Origin: Bacteroidota bacterium | Lineage (GTDB): Bacteria > Bacteroidota > Bacteroidia > B-17B0 > Aurantibacillaceae | Length of the DNA stretch: 64,000 nt | Assembly (NCBI GenBank): GCA_030692515.1 | Contig: JAUXZS010000015.1 | Coordinates: 429,373-493,372, forward strand | Direction of reading: 5' to 3' | Shown here: one piece after another, positions 8,069 to 17,533 of the stretch | Layout: each line of letters begins with the position of its first letter | Numbering within the stretch: the stretch's first letter is position 1 | Translations under genes and position numbers: made by a program | The notes under the pieces: model-generated | Seen by the model: the letters and a program-made list of their open reading frames with translations, nothing else | What the model was told of the DNA's origin: nothing | Database searches by the model: none

Positions 8069-8413
8069 ATGCCAACAACACTAGAGGAAATAGAAATAAA
8101 AACGTTAGAGTGCAAAGAGCGCCAAACAATTGTGCATTGCACTTGCGGAGAAGATTATGCGTATCGCATTTGGCCAACTACCTTTCTAATTGAGCACGGT
8201 ACCGGTAAAGAAGCTAAATTAATTACAGTTTTTAATATTTCTTTAGCGCCAGAATGGACATTAAATGATGGTAAAGGCTTTACTTTAATTTTTGAAGGAC
8301 TCAGTAAAAACTGCCATATATTTGATTTAAAAGAAATTATACCAGAAGAAGGTGGCTTTGAAGTACTGGGAATACGCAGGAATAACACAGATGTGTATCA
8401 TATAAGTCTTTAA
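8069..8413 (+). CDS. Hypothetical protein, 114 residues
   Basis: ATG start; a TATCTTTA box (one mismatch to TAnnTTTG) is 5-13 bases upstream. The protein is soluble and beta-rich, with three Cys residues in a cluster ECKERQTIVHCTCGED near residues 14-29 and a later FNISLAPEWTLNDGKGFTLI segment. No signal peptide and no family recognised. It stands alone between the truncated TPR gene and a long non-coding stretch, followed by a terminator. Confidence 0.7.
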   Translation: MPTTLEEIEIKTLECKERQTIVHCTCGEDYAYRIWPTTFLIEHGTGKEAKLITVFNISLAPEWTLNDGKGFTLIFEGLSKNCHIFDLKEIIPEEGGFEVLGIRRNNTDVYHISL

Positions 8414-8487
8414 ATTTTATTCCCCTGACATTTTAAAAAGTAAAGATTGTAACAAGACTTTGTAATTAAAATTGATGAGCACATGCC

Positions 8488-8519
8488 AAAAAAAGCTACC
8501 TATAGAGGCAGCTTTTTTA
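8488..8519 (+). terminator. Rho-independent terminator
   Basis: AAAAAGCTACC pairs with GGCAGCTTTTT around TATAGA and ends in a T-run, about 75 bases after the stop of the 114-residue protein gene. Confidence 0.75.
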
Positions 8520-9132
8520 ACCGTATCCCATCCAACATATAAATATTGATGTCGGCTTATGGTGAGAAAATTTTACTAAATGTAAACCTTACGGGGTTTA
8601 CCATTCTGGTTTTAATTAAGAGACCTTAAAGGGTCAGCTTTATTTTAACCATTTTTTTAAACCAATAATCGTAAACCTTACAGGGTTTGCCAATTGCTCT
8701 GCTTCTCAAATATAGAGGCCTTACAGGACCAGCTTCTTCTTCAAAACAGAATTCTATTTTGAATTTAATAACTTAAAGTAACAATTAAATAAAAGAAACA
8801 TTGATGACAATGGTCAAATTTTTTCCTGATGTTTAGCACATTGCTTTTTTAGTACACATCAAAATTACGCATACTTAAAGCCAAAAGCATTACATGATTT
8901 TTATTATAAATTACATTATTCACACATTAACTTGAATGGGTAATTAAGTAAGTTTTTAATTTATTTTTCATTTAATTTTTAAAAAAAGCTATAGTCTGTA
9001 GCAAGGTTTAGTTAACACACCAATTATTTTTGTATTAGTTTGGTTTTCCAAAAAAGTATTTAAAGGTCGCGGATTAGTTATGTTTAAATTGTATTTATGG
9101 GGAATTGGACGTAATTAAAAATCTCTAAAAGA
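8520..9132. other. Long non-coding region upstream of the KilA-N gene
   Basis: Over 600 bases with no supported ORF. The first part holds two REP-like repeat units (8582-8734). The rest is AT-rich and without recognisable structure. The KilA-N promoter should lie near 9050-9120, but no clear box was found. Confidence 0.5.
8582..8734. repeat. Two REP-like intergenic repeat units
   Basis: Unit 1 (8582-8640) and unit 2 (8671-8734) share the order GTAAACCTTACnGGGTTT-n-CC, a spacer, then AGnCCTTAnAGGnnCAGCTT. Each half is a small palindrome (AAACC/GGTTT and CCTTA/AGG). This is a dispersed palindromic repeat rather than coding DNA. Confidence 0.65.
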
Positions 9133-9954
9133 ATGAATAAGACAAATATATCTGTGAAAGGAATAGTAATAAAGGTATTACAAAATAGTGGTGAAGATTA
9201 TATTTCTCTAAGTGGCATTGCACGGTTTCGTGATTCAGAAAGAAGTGATTATATATTACAAAACTGGTTACGGAATAGAAGTACAATAGAGTTTGTGGGT
9301 TTATGGGAACAATTAAATAACCCTAATTTTAAGTCCATCGAATTCGATGGATTTAAAAATATAGCCGGAGCAAACAGCTTTTCATTAACCCCAAAAAGAT
9401 GGGTGGAAAGTACAAATGCAATTGGTATTATTACTAAACAAGGCAAGTATGGGGGAACTTTTGCTCACAAGGATATTGCCTTTGAGTTTGCAACATGGAT
9501 AAGCGCTGAATTTAAATTATATCTGATTACTGAATTTCAAAGACTGAAAAAAGAAGAAAGCGATGTTTTAAAATTAGAATGGAATTTTCGGCGAACTTTG
9601 GCAAAAATAAATTACCATATACATACTGATGCTATTAAAGAAAATTTAATCCCAAAAGAATTGAGTAGAGCGCAAATAAATTTTGTGTATGCCAGTGAGG
9701 CCGATTTATTATATGTTGCTTTGTTTGGTTTTACATCCAAAGAGTGGCGAGATAATAATCCCAAAGCAGTAGGAAATATACGAGATACTGCAAACATAGA
9801 GCAATTAGTAGTACTCTCTAATTTAGAAAATATTAATTCTGTGCTTATTAATCAAAAAATTTCGCAAGCAGAACGCTTAATAAAATTGAATGAGATTGCT
9901 ATTTCTCAAATAAAAATTTTACTAAATAATAGGCAATTAAAATCGCTGAAGTGA
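9133..9954 (+). CDS. KilA-N domain protein
   Basis: Encodes 273 residues. The N-terminal 130 residues show the KilA-N pattern: YISLSGIARFRDSERSDYIL, NWLRNRSTIEFVGLWEQLNN, then GGTFAHKDIAFEFATWISAEFKLYLITEF. KilA-N is a DNA-binding fold common in phages and large DNA viruses and also found as single genes in Bacteroidota chromosomes. The C-terminal half (residues 150-273) is helical and ends in a coiled-coil-like ISQAERLIKLNEIAISQIKI. It lies alone between non-coding DNA and a small minus-strand gene. Phage-derived origin is likely, but the present function is unknown. Confidence 0.85.
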   Translation: MNKTNISVKGIVIKVLQNSGEDYISLSGIARFRDSERSDYILQNWLRNRSTIEFVGLWEQLNNPNFKSIEFDGFKNIAGANSFSLTPKRWVESTNAIGIITKQGKYGGTFAHKDIAFEFATWISAEFKLYLITEFQRLKKEESDVLKLEWNFRRTLAKINYHIHTDAIKENLIPKELSRAQINFVYASEADLLYVALFGFTSKEWRDNNPKAVGNIRDTANIEQLVVLSNLENINSVLINQKISQAERLIKLNEIAISQIKILLNNRQLKSLK

Positions 9955-9984
9955 AACTTGAAACATTTTGTACTATATTTTAAT

Positions 9985-10176
9985 TCATTTATGTTCTTTT
10001 ACATTTAATAATTTTGCAGTATACTCTGCCAATAAATGTAAAGCGGTTAACAAAAACTCAATCACAAAATATTTCCAAATACTAATTTCAATCAAATAGG
10101 TGTCTATTAATTTCCAAGCTATTAGCGAGAGTACTAAAAAGAATGACCATTCAAATATTTCTTTTTTATGGTTCAT
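9985..10176 (-). CDS. Small two-helix membrane protein
   Basis: Encodes 63 residues with ATG start. Two hydrophobic segments (FEWSFFLVLSLIAWKLI and YFVIEFLLTALHLLAEY) make up most of it, with Lys-rich ends. No family recognised. Convergent with the KilA-N gene, with a 30-base gap. The composition favours a real membrane protein, but the short length leaves doubt. Confidence 0.5.
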   Translation of the reverse strand: MNHKKEIFEWSFFLVLSLIAWKLIDTYLIEISIWKYFVIEFLLTALHLLAEYTAKLLNVKEHK

Positions 10177-10363
10177 ACCCTATTAACGCAGTAAAAACAA
10201 TAAGGTTACGTTTGTTAATGTTTTTTGCAAATGAATTGACTATTAAAAGATTTTTAAATTTTCTTTAAACAGAATTTAGTTTTATTCATGATTGAAAAAG
10301 CACTATTAAGCGAGAAAATGCTTTTTTTTATTTATAATTTAATATATTCGTTAAAAAAAATCT

Positions 10364-10744
10364 ATGAAAAATATTAAATACATTGTTTTAATTTTTTGCG
10401 CTTTGAGTTTTTTCGGCTGCAAAAAAAATCAGTTAGGTGGTAAATCAAATATTAAGGGAAAAGTTTTGCATCACGAAAAAGCAATTCCTTTTGCCAAAAT
10501 ATATATTAAATTTAACGCCACAGAATTTCCAGGCACAAATGTTGCAAATTATGATACCTCAATTGATGCCGACCACAATGGCAATTTTTTAATTGAAAAC
10601 ATTTACCATGGCGATTATTATTTTTATGCGGTGGGTGAAGATAAGGATGTTCCGGCGCCCTACGTTGTTAAGGGAGGTACACCTTTAAAAGTTAAAAGGC
10701 TTAAAGAAGTTACTGGCTTTGTAGTTCCGGTAACCGAAGATTAA
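10364..10744 (+). CDS. Carboxypeptidase-regulatory-like lipoprotein
   Basis: Encodes 126 residues. The signal MKNIKYIVLIFCALSFFGC ends in a lipobox Cys at 19. The mature part (SNIKGKVLHHEKAIPFAKIYIKF ... DADHNGNFLIENIYHGDYYFYAVGE) is a CarboxypepD_reg-like beta-sandwich, the fold seen at the N-terminus of SusC proteins but here alone. Likely an outer-membrane or periplasmic lipoprotein. A strong terminator follows. Confidence 0.8.
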   Translation: MKNIKYIVLIFCALSFFGCKKNQLGGKSNIKGKVLHHEKAIPFAKIYIKFNATEFPGTNVANYDTSIDADHNGNFLIENIYHGDYYFYAVGEDKDVPAPYVVKGGTPLKVKRLKEVTGFVVPVTED

Positions 10745-10764
10745 GATTTAGAAACATATTAAAC

Positions 10765-10799
10765 AAAAGCCCTTGAATTTTAAAATTCAAGGGCTTTTT
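10765..10799. terminator. Bidirectional terminator
   Basis: AAAAGCCCTTGAATTTT is followed by its exact complement, with A- and T-runs on both sides. It serves the convergent lipoprotein and PLD-family genes. Confidence 0.9.
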
Positions 10800-10811
10800 A
10801 ATTTAAAGTAA

Positions 10812-12377
10812 TTATAATATTTCTTTTGGAACTAATTTGCGTGTCCATGCTTTTAGTTGCTTTTTCTTTCCGGCTTCAGAATCAGGATTAAAAACAAGCG
10901 TTGTTTCCCAAGAATTTTCTGGTTTAAATTCCTCTTCCATCCCTTTTAAAACACCCGAGGCAATTTTAGATGAATAAATAACTGCAAAACATTCTGTATT
11001 ATAATTGGCACTTCTAGGGTCGAGATTAAAAGTGCCAATAACAGTTATATTACCATCTACTACCATAGATTTTGCATGTAAGCCAAAAGTTGGAGTATAA
11101 TTTAATTTTTTTTGTAAAGCGCCTGTCATGATTTTAAATCGCTTAGCAGCATCTGGTTTAAATTCATAAATTTTTATTCCTGTTTCTAATAAGTTTTTTC
11201 TACAGGATTGATAGCCTGCAAAAGCTTCTAAATTATCAGTAGAAGCAAGGCTGTTAGTAAGCACTCTAACCTTAACGCCTCTATTTACGGCATCTCTAAA
11301 AAGTTTTTGACCAACTTCTGTAGTAATTAAATAAGGCGATTGAATTTCGATGGATGTTTTAGCGTGTTTAATTAAATTCATAAGGGCAATTGTTGCAACT
11401 CTTCCGGGTGATGAAGGATTATTTCTATCATATTTACCCGGAAAGTCAGAAATAAAATCAACGCTATCTAACCAAACTAAATCACCCGATTTTTGAATCT
11501 TTTGAAAAGCCAAAGGAAGATTTTTAATTTTTTCTCTTACCTGCGGCCAAAAATTTTCGGGGTTACAGGCGTATTGATGTAGTCTGTTAAACCTGTTTTT
11601 ATCATTAAAATTATTATCTGCTTCATCAACCAAATCTGTTATGGGAACACTTAAGGTATCGTTCCAAAACTCATTAAACGATTTTTCAACTTGCTTAGTT
11701 ACTTTTCCAATTAATAACACATCTCTGTCTCTAAAGTTATATTCGTGGTCGTAATCAAAATATTCGTCGGCAATATTTCGTCCACCTGTAATTAATACTT
11801 TGTTATCGACTATAAATGTTTTGTTGTGCATGCGTTGATTAGCCCCATTAAAATCTGTTTTAAATTTTTTTAGTTTTTCGTAAATATTCTTGCCAATATT
11901 TATTCCGGGGTTGTAAATTTTTATTGAAATATTTTCGTGCGAATCCATCGTTAAAATTTCGTGAGTGCCGGCATCCACCATAATATCATCCACTAAAATG
12001 CGAATTTTAACGCCTCTGTCTGCCGCACGTACCAGGTAATCGCAGGCAATCAATCCAACATTATCTGTAGAGAAAATAAAATATTGAATATCAATTGTTT
12101 TCTCGGCATACTCAGTTAACCAAGCGCGTGTTACCATTGCGCCGTCACCATCTTCTAAAACATAAACACCAGTTTTGTTTTGCATTAAGTTGGCAAGAGG
12201 TTCTAATTCTTTTGCTAAAGAGGTAGAATCGTTTCTGTGGATACTGGAACAAAAATCTTGTTGTTGTTCAGGAATTTCCATTTTTTTATCTGAACAAGAA
12301 GTGAAAACAAAAAATAAAATGAGACAGCTTAATTTTATAAGGATGAATTTTGTAAGTAGATTAATTTTGTTTTTCAT
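10812..12377 (-). CDS. Phospholipase D-family (cardiolipin synthase ClsC-like) lipoprotein
   Basis: Encodes 521 residues with a lipoprotein signal (LSCLILFFVFTSC, lipobox Cys near 28). Two HKD motifs typical of the PLD superfamily are visible: MHNKTFIVDNKVLITGGRN near 183-201 and GLHAKSMVVDGNITVIGTFN near 428-447. Both have His, Lys and Asp and downstream Gly/Asn, so the active site seems complete. Length and order fit the ClsC/YmdC-like group. Predicted to act on phospholipids at the envelope; substrate not known. Shares a terminator with the convergent lipoprotein gene; stands alone on its strand. Confidence 0.88.
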   Translation of the reverse strand: MKNKINLLTKFILIKLSCLILFFVFTSCSDKKMEIPEQQQDFCSSIHRNDSTSLAKELEPLANLMQNKTGVYVLEDGDGAMVTRAWLTEYAEKTIDIQYFIFSTDNVGLIACDYLVRAADRGVKIRILVDDIMVDAGTHEILTMDSHENISIKIYNPGINIGKNIYEKLKKFKTDFNGANQRMHNKTFIVDNKVLITGGRNIADEYFDYDHEYNFRDRDVLLIGKVTKQVEKSFNEFWNDTLSVPITDLVDEADNNFNDKNRFNRLHQYACNPENFWPQVREKIKNLPLAFQKIQKSGDLVWLDSVDFISDFPGKYDRNNPSSPGRVATIALMNLIKHAKTSIEIQSPYLITTEVGQKLFRDAVNRGVKVRVLTNSLASTDNLEAFAGYQSCRKNLLETGIKIYEFKPDAAKRFKIMTGALQKKLNYTPTFGLHAKSMVVDGNITVIGTFNLDPRSANYNTECFAVIYSSKIASGVLKGMEEEFKPENSWETTLVFNPDSEAGKKKQLKAWTRKLVPKEIL

Positions 12378-12492
12378 GCAATGAATGTAATATTTTAATT
12401 TTTGTTAGCTTACATGAATTTATTTTTAATGACTTTAAAACAAGAAAAGGTTTAATGTTAAGATTATCGAATACCCAATCTGTATAAAACAA

Positions 12493-12526
12493 AAAACCCT
12501 TGAAAACATTGTTCTCAAGGGTTTTA
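12493..12526 (-). terminator. Hairpin terminator after the SWIB gene
   Basis: AAACCCTTGA and TCAAGGGTTT pair around a short loop with A/T runs on both sides. It lies about 20 bases past the stop of the minus-strand SWIB gene and upstream of the PLD gene. Confidence 0.75.
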
Positions 12527-12543
12527 ATTTATTTAATTATCGA

Positions 12544-12867
12544 TTAGCTTAAGTGCTTGGATAAATGTTTACCCATTTCAAACATTGAAACTTGACCTTT
12601 ACCACTAAAAACTGGTTTTAGTTTAGCATCAGCATTAATCATACGTCTGTTTTTAGCATCTTGTAATTTATTGGCTTTAATATAAACCCATAATTTTTTT
12701 ACAACTTCGGTACGAGGCATTTGTTTGTTACCTACAATTTCAGCAAGAGCTGCACTTGGAGTATACGGCTTATTTAAACCAACTCCTGGAGTACCAGTTC
12801 TTTTTTTCTTAGCTGCTTTTTTTGGAGCTGCTTTCTTAGCTGCTTTTTTTGCTACTTTTTTTGCCAT
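12544..12867 (-). CDS. SWIB/MDM2 domain protein with Lys/Ala-rich tail
   Basis: Encodes 107 residues. Residues 1-24 are a histone-H1-like run of Lys and Ala (MAKKVAKKAAKKAAPKKAA). Residues 30-107 form a SWIB domain (YTPSAALAEIVG, MPRTEVVKKLWVYIKANKLQ, RMINADAKLKPVF, MFEMGKHLSKHL). Bacterial SWIB proteins are thought to be nucleoid-associated; this is known of Chlamydia and inferred here. Monocistronic, with its own terminator. Confidence 0.92.
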   Translation of the reverse strand: MAKKVAKKAAKKAAPKKAAKKKRTGTPGVGLNKPYTPSAALAEIVGNKQMPRTEVVKKLWVYIKANKLQDAKNRRMINADAKLKPVFSGKGQVSMFEMGKHLSKHLS

Positions 12868-13363
12868 TGTTTTAGTTTTTTAATTTATATAACAAATCTA
12901 TATTATTTTTCTTATTGTATACACTTACAAATTAAAATCCTTTAAGAAGTAATTAACAATGCATTCTTAATTGTGAATTGGGATTTTTTCGCCTTTTTTT
13001 TAAAATTTCTAGTATTTGCCCTAAGAAAACGAGGCAATTTATTTGTAAAGGCGTTTGGTTTTAGTCAATGTAAATCCATCAAAATAAAACATGATAACTT
13101 TGGCTTCCTATAAGGCTTATCTCTGTAAAACACCTCTGCAACATAGGATAAGGGGCAAGGGGTTAAAAATGATGAGGATTGAATTTACCATTGTATTTAT
13201 AAAATTTTAATGGTAAATATAACAGCTAATTAAAGTTTATTATGTCAATGTAATTTATAGAATCTTTAAAGACAAGGAGATAAGTCTTGAGAGAGACTAA
13301 TGTCTTTACTTGGATAAAAACAGTAAAAGAGGTTTAGAGAAAGATTTTTTAGAGACAATTAAG
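12868..13363. other. Non-coding region upstream of the SWIB gene
   Basis: About 500 bases with no ORF of coding character on either strand and no strong hairpin. The minus-strand SWIB promoter should lie in 12870-12960, which is very AT-rich. Nothing else seen. Confidence 0.5.
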
Positions 13364-15544
13364 CTAGTTTAGGATGGTAACGAAGCCAGTAAATTCGTGG
13401 AATTTTTTGAAAATATCCATAAGCTCAATTTTATAAATATATTCTCCTAAAGGCGCAGCGTCTAAATTGCCTTTAATTTTTCCATCCCAACCCTTTGTAT
13501 AATCTTTAGTATAAAATATTTTTTGTCCCCAACGGTCATAAACAGTTAGGTTATAAGAAGCAATTTCCCAACCCATTCCTAAGGGTAAAAAAATATCGTT
13601 TAAACCATCTCCATTTGGGGAAAAGGCATTTGGTGCAAAAAAGGTAAATTCTGGTTGTACCGTTATATTTTTGATGAATGTATTATTACAACCATAGGCG
13701 TTGCTTACAGTTAATAAAACAGGAAAGGTGCCTATATTATTAAAAGTATAAATTGGATTTTGAATGGTTGACACATCCATTCCACCAAAATTCCATTCCC
13801 ATTTAATTGGATTAGCACTAGAAACATCGGTAAATTTAATAAGCGAATTTAGCTCAGTTACTTCTGTTTTATCAACTTCAAATTTAGCAATAGGTGTTGG
13901 GAAAACTGTAACGGTTACAAAACTATTTAAAGTTGAGGTGCAGCCATAGCTATTTGTAACGCTATGATTTCCTTTATAAATACCTGGGTTATTAAAACAA
14001 ATAGTGGGGTTTATCGAAACATTAATAATTCCATTATCAAATCCCCAAGTAGTTGTTGAAATTGATCCTGAAGGTGTAGTACTCTGCTCTGTAAAATTAA
14101 CGCACAGAGGTGCACAACCCAATAGTTCTGAATTTGTACTTGCAACTAATGGTTTTGGTATCGCTAAAACCGTATATAGTTTTTGTTCGCTTTGAGGACA
14201 ATTTCCGGATATAACAACGTTTACTGAATACACAGTGTTACTTAAAGGAGAAACATAAATCGAATTAGTAGTGTATGAACCCGGCGACCAAAAATAAGTT
14301 ATTGGGTCTGTTATACCGCTCGTGTTAACTTGTAATAGTATGTTGTCGCCAATACAATTGTTGAGGGTTTGGGTAGATACTCCCGTGAAAATTTCGGGCT
14401 CCGAAACACTAACGGTATTTGAGTTGACGCAACCATTAGCGTCTGAAATTAAAACCGTATAATTTCCCGCAGTTAATGAGGTAGTTGTGGCGCTATTTCC
14501 CCCATTTGGTAGCCATGTATATGAATATGCAGGTGCGCCAAATAAGGGTGTAACCGTTGCTTTTCCGTTGTTGCCCCCAAAGCATGAAACATTTGTGATA
14601 GAAGATATTGATGAACCAATTACTGATATTAGTTGAGTGCCACTTGCAACAGAATTACAAGGGCCGCCAATAGTAGTTAAACTTACCGTATAAACACCTG
14701 GTTCATTATAGGTGTGGCTTGGATTAGATAAGGTGGAGGTGTTACTTGGTCCTGATAAGGCATCGCCAAAATTCCAACTATAATTTGTTCCTGTAGAGCA
14801 ACTAGGTGTAATAGCCGAAAAATTGGAGCAGGTATAAGTAAATGCTGCAGTGTTTGTACCAGCGTTTGCAATGGTAAAATCGTCAATAGCAAATCCATCA
14901 AAGGCATTACAACTTGTGCCTGAACCAAAATTAAACCTAAATTTTACATTCGGTTTTCCTGCTAAACCATTTAAACAATGTTTAGCAGTTACCCAACCTA
15001 AACTGCCTGAGCCTCCGAGACAATTGCCAGAGGTAGATTTACTATTACCCGACCAACCGCCAGTATTTGACCAAGCCAAATAATTAATATTAGAATAGTT
15101 ATACCAATTTTGTGTCATACAATTTGTTGGCTCATTTACGGCCCCAACTAAATTCCATGATGCGCCATTGTTTAAAGAATATACCAAACTAGCCCCATCG
15201 TATTTATACTCCATCTCCCAAAAAATTTTGAAACTTACGTAAGGAGAACTAAGATTTGAGAAATCATAGCAAGGACTTTCAATATATGATTTTTCTCCGC
15301 CGTTATAAGTTCCTCCGCTTAAGCCACCAATCATCCAACAATTTGAACCTCCTCCGGCGCTATTAATAAAACTTTTTAATGGGCTGCCCCAAGCCCAGTC
15401 TGAATTTATGCCGCCGCTAGTCCATGATGCAGATGCTTCAAAGTCTTGTGTGTTTGGAAAGCTTGAAATGCATTGTGTAAATCCAACTTTTGTAAAAAGT
15501 AGTGTGAGTATTAAAAAAAATAATTTGTTTAAAAAAAGCTGCAT
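13364..15544 (-). CDS. PKD/SprB-repeat secreted protein with T9SS type B sorting domain
   Basis: The signal MQLFLNKLFFLILTLLFTKV starts at the ATG at 15544; the ORF extends 21 codons upstream, but those have no secretion features. The product is 726 residues. Order: an N-terminal jelly-roll-like lectin/MAM-like region (residues about 25-225), a PKD domain (NYSWNFGD), an SprB repeat (NVSCFGGNNGKATVTPLFGA and YTWLPNGGN), further PKD domains (EWNFGG), and a C-terminal gliding-motility domain (FFAPNAFSPNGDGLNDIFLP ... YDRWGQKIFY ... KGWDGKI). That domain directs T9SS export and surface attachment. Adhesin role inferred. Monocistronic. Confidence 0.92.
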   Translation of the reverse strand: MQLFLNKLFFLILTLLFTKVGFTQCISSFPNTQDFEASASWTSGGINSDWAWGSPLKSFINSAGGGSNCWMIGGLSGGTYNGGEKSYIESPCYDFSNLSSPYVSFKIFWEMEYKYDGASLVYSLNNGASWNLVGAVNEPTNCMTQNWYNYSNINYLAWSNTGGWSGNSKSTSGNCLGGSGSLGWVTAKHCLNGLAGKPNVKFRFNFGSGTSCNAFDGFAIDDFTIANAGTNTAAFTYTCSNFSAITPSCSTGTNYSWNFGDALSGPSNTSTLSNPSHTYNEPGVYTVSLTTIGGPCNSVASGTQLISVIGSSISSITNVSCFGGNNGKATVTPLFGAPAYSYTWLPNGGNSATTTSLTAGNYTVLISDANGCVNSNTVSVSEPEIFTGVSTQTLNNCIGDNILLQVNTSGITDPITYFWSPGSYTTNSIYVSPLSNTVYSVNVVISGNCPQSEQKLYTVLAIPKPLVASTNSELLGCAPLCVNFTEQSTTPSGSISTTTWGFDNGIINVSINPTICFNNPGIYKGNHSVTNSYGCTSTLNSFVTVTVFPTPIAKFEVDKTEVTELNSLIKFTDVSSANPIKWEWNFGGMDVSTIQNPIYTFNNIGTFPVLLTVSNAYGCNNTFIKNITVQPEFTFFAPNAFSPNGDGLNDIFLPLGMGWEIASYNLTVYDRWGQKIFYTKDYTKGWDGKIKGNLDAAPLGEYIYKIELMDIFKKFHEFTGFVTILN

Positions 15545-15803
15545 TGTAACTCTAAAAATTTTCTGAAGCGGCTTCGGGTTTATAAACGAATGTTTATTTA
15601 CCATCAAGGGTGTTCACTTGCGAATCAAAGATAAAAAAATAAGGGTTCAGAAAATAATTTAACATATTAACAGATTGTAAAGAATTAAGATGATTTTAAC
15701 AGTTGAAGACATTTAAGGAATACACCAAAAAAATTGTAACTTTAGTTATGGAAATTTATTATAAAGGGCATCTATAGATATATACCACTTAAACTTTGTT
15801 CTC

Positions 15804-17294
15804 ATGCAAAAAACCTTACTCACCATAATCGCTTTTACAGGACTTTCAATAAATCAACTTATAGCACAATCTGCCTCAGATTTTAAAACCTATAAAACTC
15901 AAGCAACCGGAAATTTTGATGCCCGTAATTTATTACAAACATTGGTTGGCGAAGGCGTGGTTTTAAAAAGCTTTTCAATCACAAAAGCATCATCAGATGA
16001 AGCTTATGGTTTTTTTGAAGACAAAAAAGGAACGCTTGGTATGAAAAAAGGATTGATAATGACAACCGGAGGAATAAATGGTTTATGCGCTGGAAATACT
16101 TCTGCGAGCATGTCAAATTTAACGCACGCTAAAGCAGAGCATAGAATTACTCCTTTAATTTCTGATAATTCAAGTCCGGATTTAGAAAAATTATTACGCG
16201 GACAAAAAACGTTTGATGCCTGTGTTATTGAATTAGATATTGTTCCAACCGCAGATACTTTAAGCTTTAATTATGTTTTTGGTTCTGAAGAGTACGATGA
16301 GTATGTTGGCTCGCAGTTTAACGATGTCTTTGCTTTTTTTATAACGGGAAAAGGAATTACCGGTGAAAAAAATTTAGCGGTTGTTCCTAATACTGAAATT
16401 CCTGTTAGTGTAAATTCTATTAATGGCGGTGGCCAAAGAACTTCTCGTATTGCCCCGTCCAACCCAACTTATTATGTAAGTAATGTTGCAGGAAATATTA
16501 AGATTGAATACGATGGCTTAACAAAATTGATGGAAATTAGACAGCCAGTTACACCTTATGAAACCTACCATTTAAGAATGTGCATTGCCGACGTATCTGA
16601 TGATTCTTTTGATAGCGGTGTTTTTTTAGAAGGGCAAAGTTTTGTGTCGTACGAAAAAAGTTATAATGTGTTGTTTGATAAAAACAGTTCTAATATTGAA
16701 AAAGGCTATAAAACCTTGTTAGATAATTTAGCGAAGTTGTATAAAGACAATTCAAAAGGAAAAATTTTAATTACAGGGCACACCGATAATGAAGGCTCTG
16801 AAGAATTAAATCAAGCCTTATCATGCACTCGCGCAACAGATGTTGTTGAATATTTAAAAAATAAAGGAGTAGATGAAAGTAGAATTGTTATGAATTGCAA
16901 AGGCGAAACCATGCCGCGCACCAACAATCAAACCGAAGAAGGTAAATTATTAAATAGGAGAGTTGAACTAAAAATTAGCGGTTCTTACGATGAATATGTG
17001 AAAAAGAAAGCGGAAAATACTATTGCAGAAGAACAATCAAAATTGTTAAGCAATTACCCAAATCCATTTAGTGGAATAACTACAATTGAGGCTTTTTTAT
17101 TAGACGATGTAAAAAACGCACAAGTTGTAATTTATGATATGACAGGTAAAATTATTAAAACTATTTATTTATTGGAACGTGGAAAAACCAGTACTTTTTT
17201 TGAGGGCCAGCACATTGTTAATGGAACTTATCCAGCAACATTAATTGTTGATGGTAAACCTGCCGGAAGTATTAAGTTAGTTGTGGCGCATTAG
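15804..17294 (+). CDS. Choice-of-anchor L / OmpA-like / T9SS type A sorting fusion protein
   Basis: Encodes 496 residues with signal peptide ending INQLIAQ. Residues about 25-270 are a choice-of-anchor L domain (GLIMTTGGING, FNYVFGSEEYDEYV, DVFAFFITG). Residues about 285-395 are an OmpA C-terminal domain (ILITGHTDNEGSEELNQALS, RATDVVEYLKNKGV, NRRVELKI), the fold that binds peptidoglycan. The C-terminus (LLSNYPNPFSGITTIEAFLL to the end) is a T9SS type A sorting domain. An OmpA domain normally sits in the periplasm while T9SS sorting sends proteins outside, so the order is odd. Cargo role unknown. Monocistronic. Confidence 0.9.
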   Translation: MQKTLLTIIAFTGLSINQLIAQSASDFKTYKTQATGNFDARNLLQTLVGEGVVLKSFSITKASSDEAYGFFEDKKGTLGMKKGLIMTTGGINGLCAGNTSASMSNLTHAKAEHRITPLISDNSSPDLEKLLRGQKTFDACVIELDIVPTADTLSFNYVFGSEEYDEYVGSQFNDVFAFFITGKGITGEKNLAVVPNTEIPVSVNSINGGGQRTSRIAPSNPTYYVSNVAGNIKIEYDGLTKLMEIRQPVTPYETYHLRMCIADVSDDSFDSGVFLEGQSFVSYEKSYNVLFDKNSSNIEKGYKTLLDNLAKLYKDNSKGKILITGHTDNEGSEELNQALSCTRATDVVEYLKNKGVDESRIVMNCKGETMPRTNNQTEEGKLLNRRVELKISGSYDEYVKKKAENTIAEEQSKLLSNYPNPFSGITTIEAFLLDDVKNAQVVIYDMTGKIIKTIYLLERGKTSTFFEGQHIVNGTYPATLIVDGKPAGSIKLVVAH

Positions 17295-17347
17295 TTTATT
17301 TGATCTTTACTACCAATTACACTTATCAATCTCTCTAAATTAATATT

Positions 17348-17407
17348 TGTCATTCTGACGCAGGAAGGATTTTTATAAAGAGATTTTTCCTTTTGTCGAA
17401 ATGACAT
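17348..17407. repeat. Dispersed palindrome, CATTCTGA/TCGAAATGACA type
   Basis: TCATTCTGACGCAGGAAGG at the left is partly complementary to CCTTTTGTCGAAATGACA at the right, making a long imperfect hairpin. Related fragments (CTTCGACTCCGCT, GGAGTCGAAGC) occur near 27298 and 39691. It has no coding potential. Confidence 0.55.
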
Positions 17408-17506
17408 TGGGACTATAAAATATATGGATTTGGTATAACTCATAAAATTTTCTAATTAGGAAGAGTTAGCAAAATTAAAATGAAATTGTAAATAAAAGTT
17501 TACTAA

Positions 17507-17533
17507 AAGCCCCTACATTAAGGGGCTTTTTTA
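17507..17533 (-). terminator. Hairpin terminator after the 62-residue gene
   Basis: AAAAGCCCCT pairs with AGGGGCTTTT around a 5- to 7-base loop, with T- and A-runs at the ends, directly beside the stop codon of the minus-strand gene. Confidence 0.75.
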
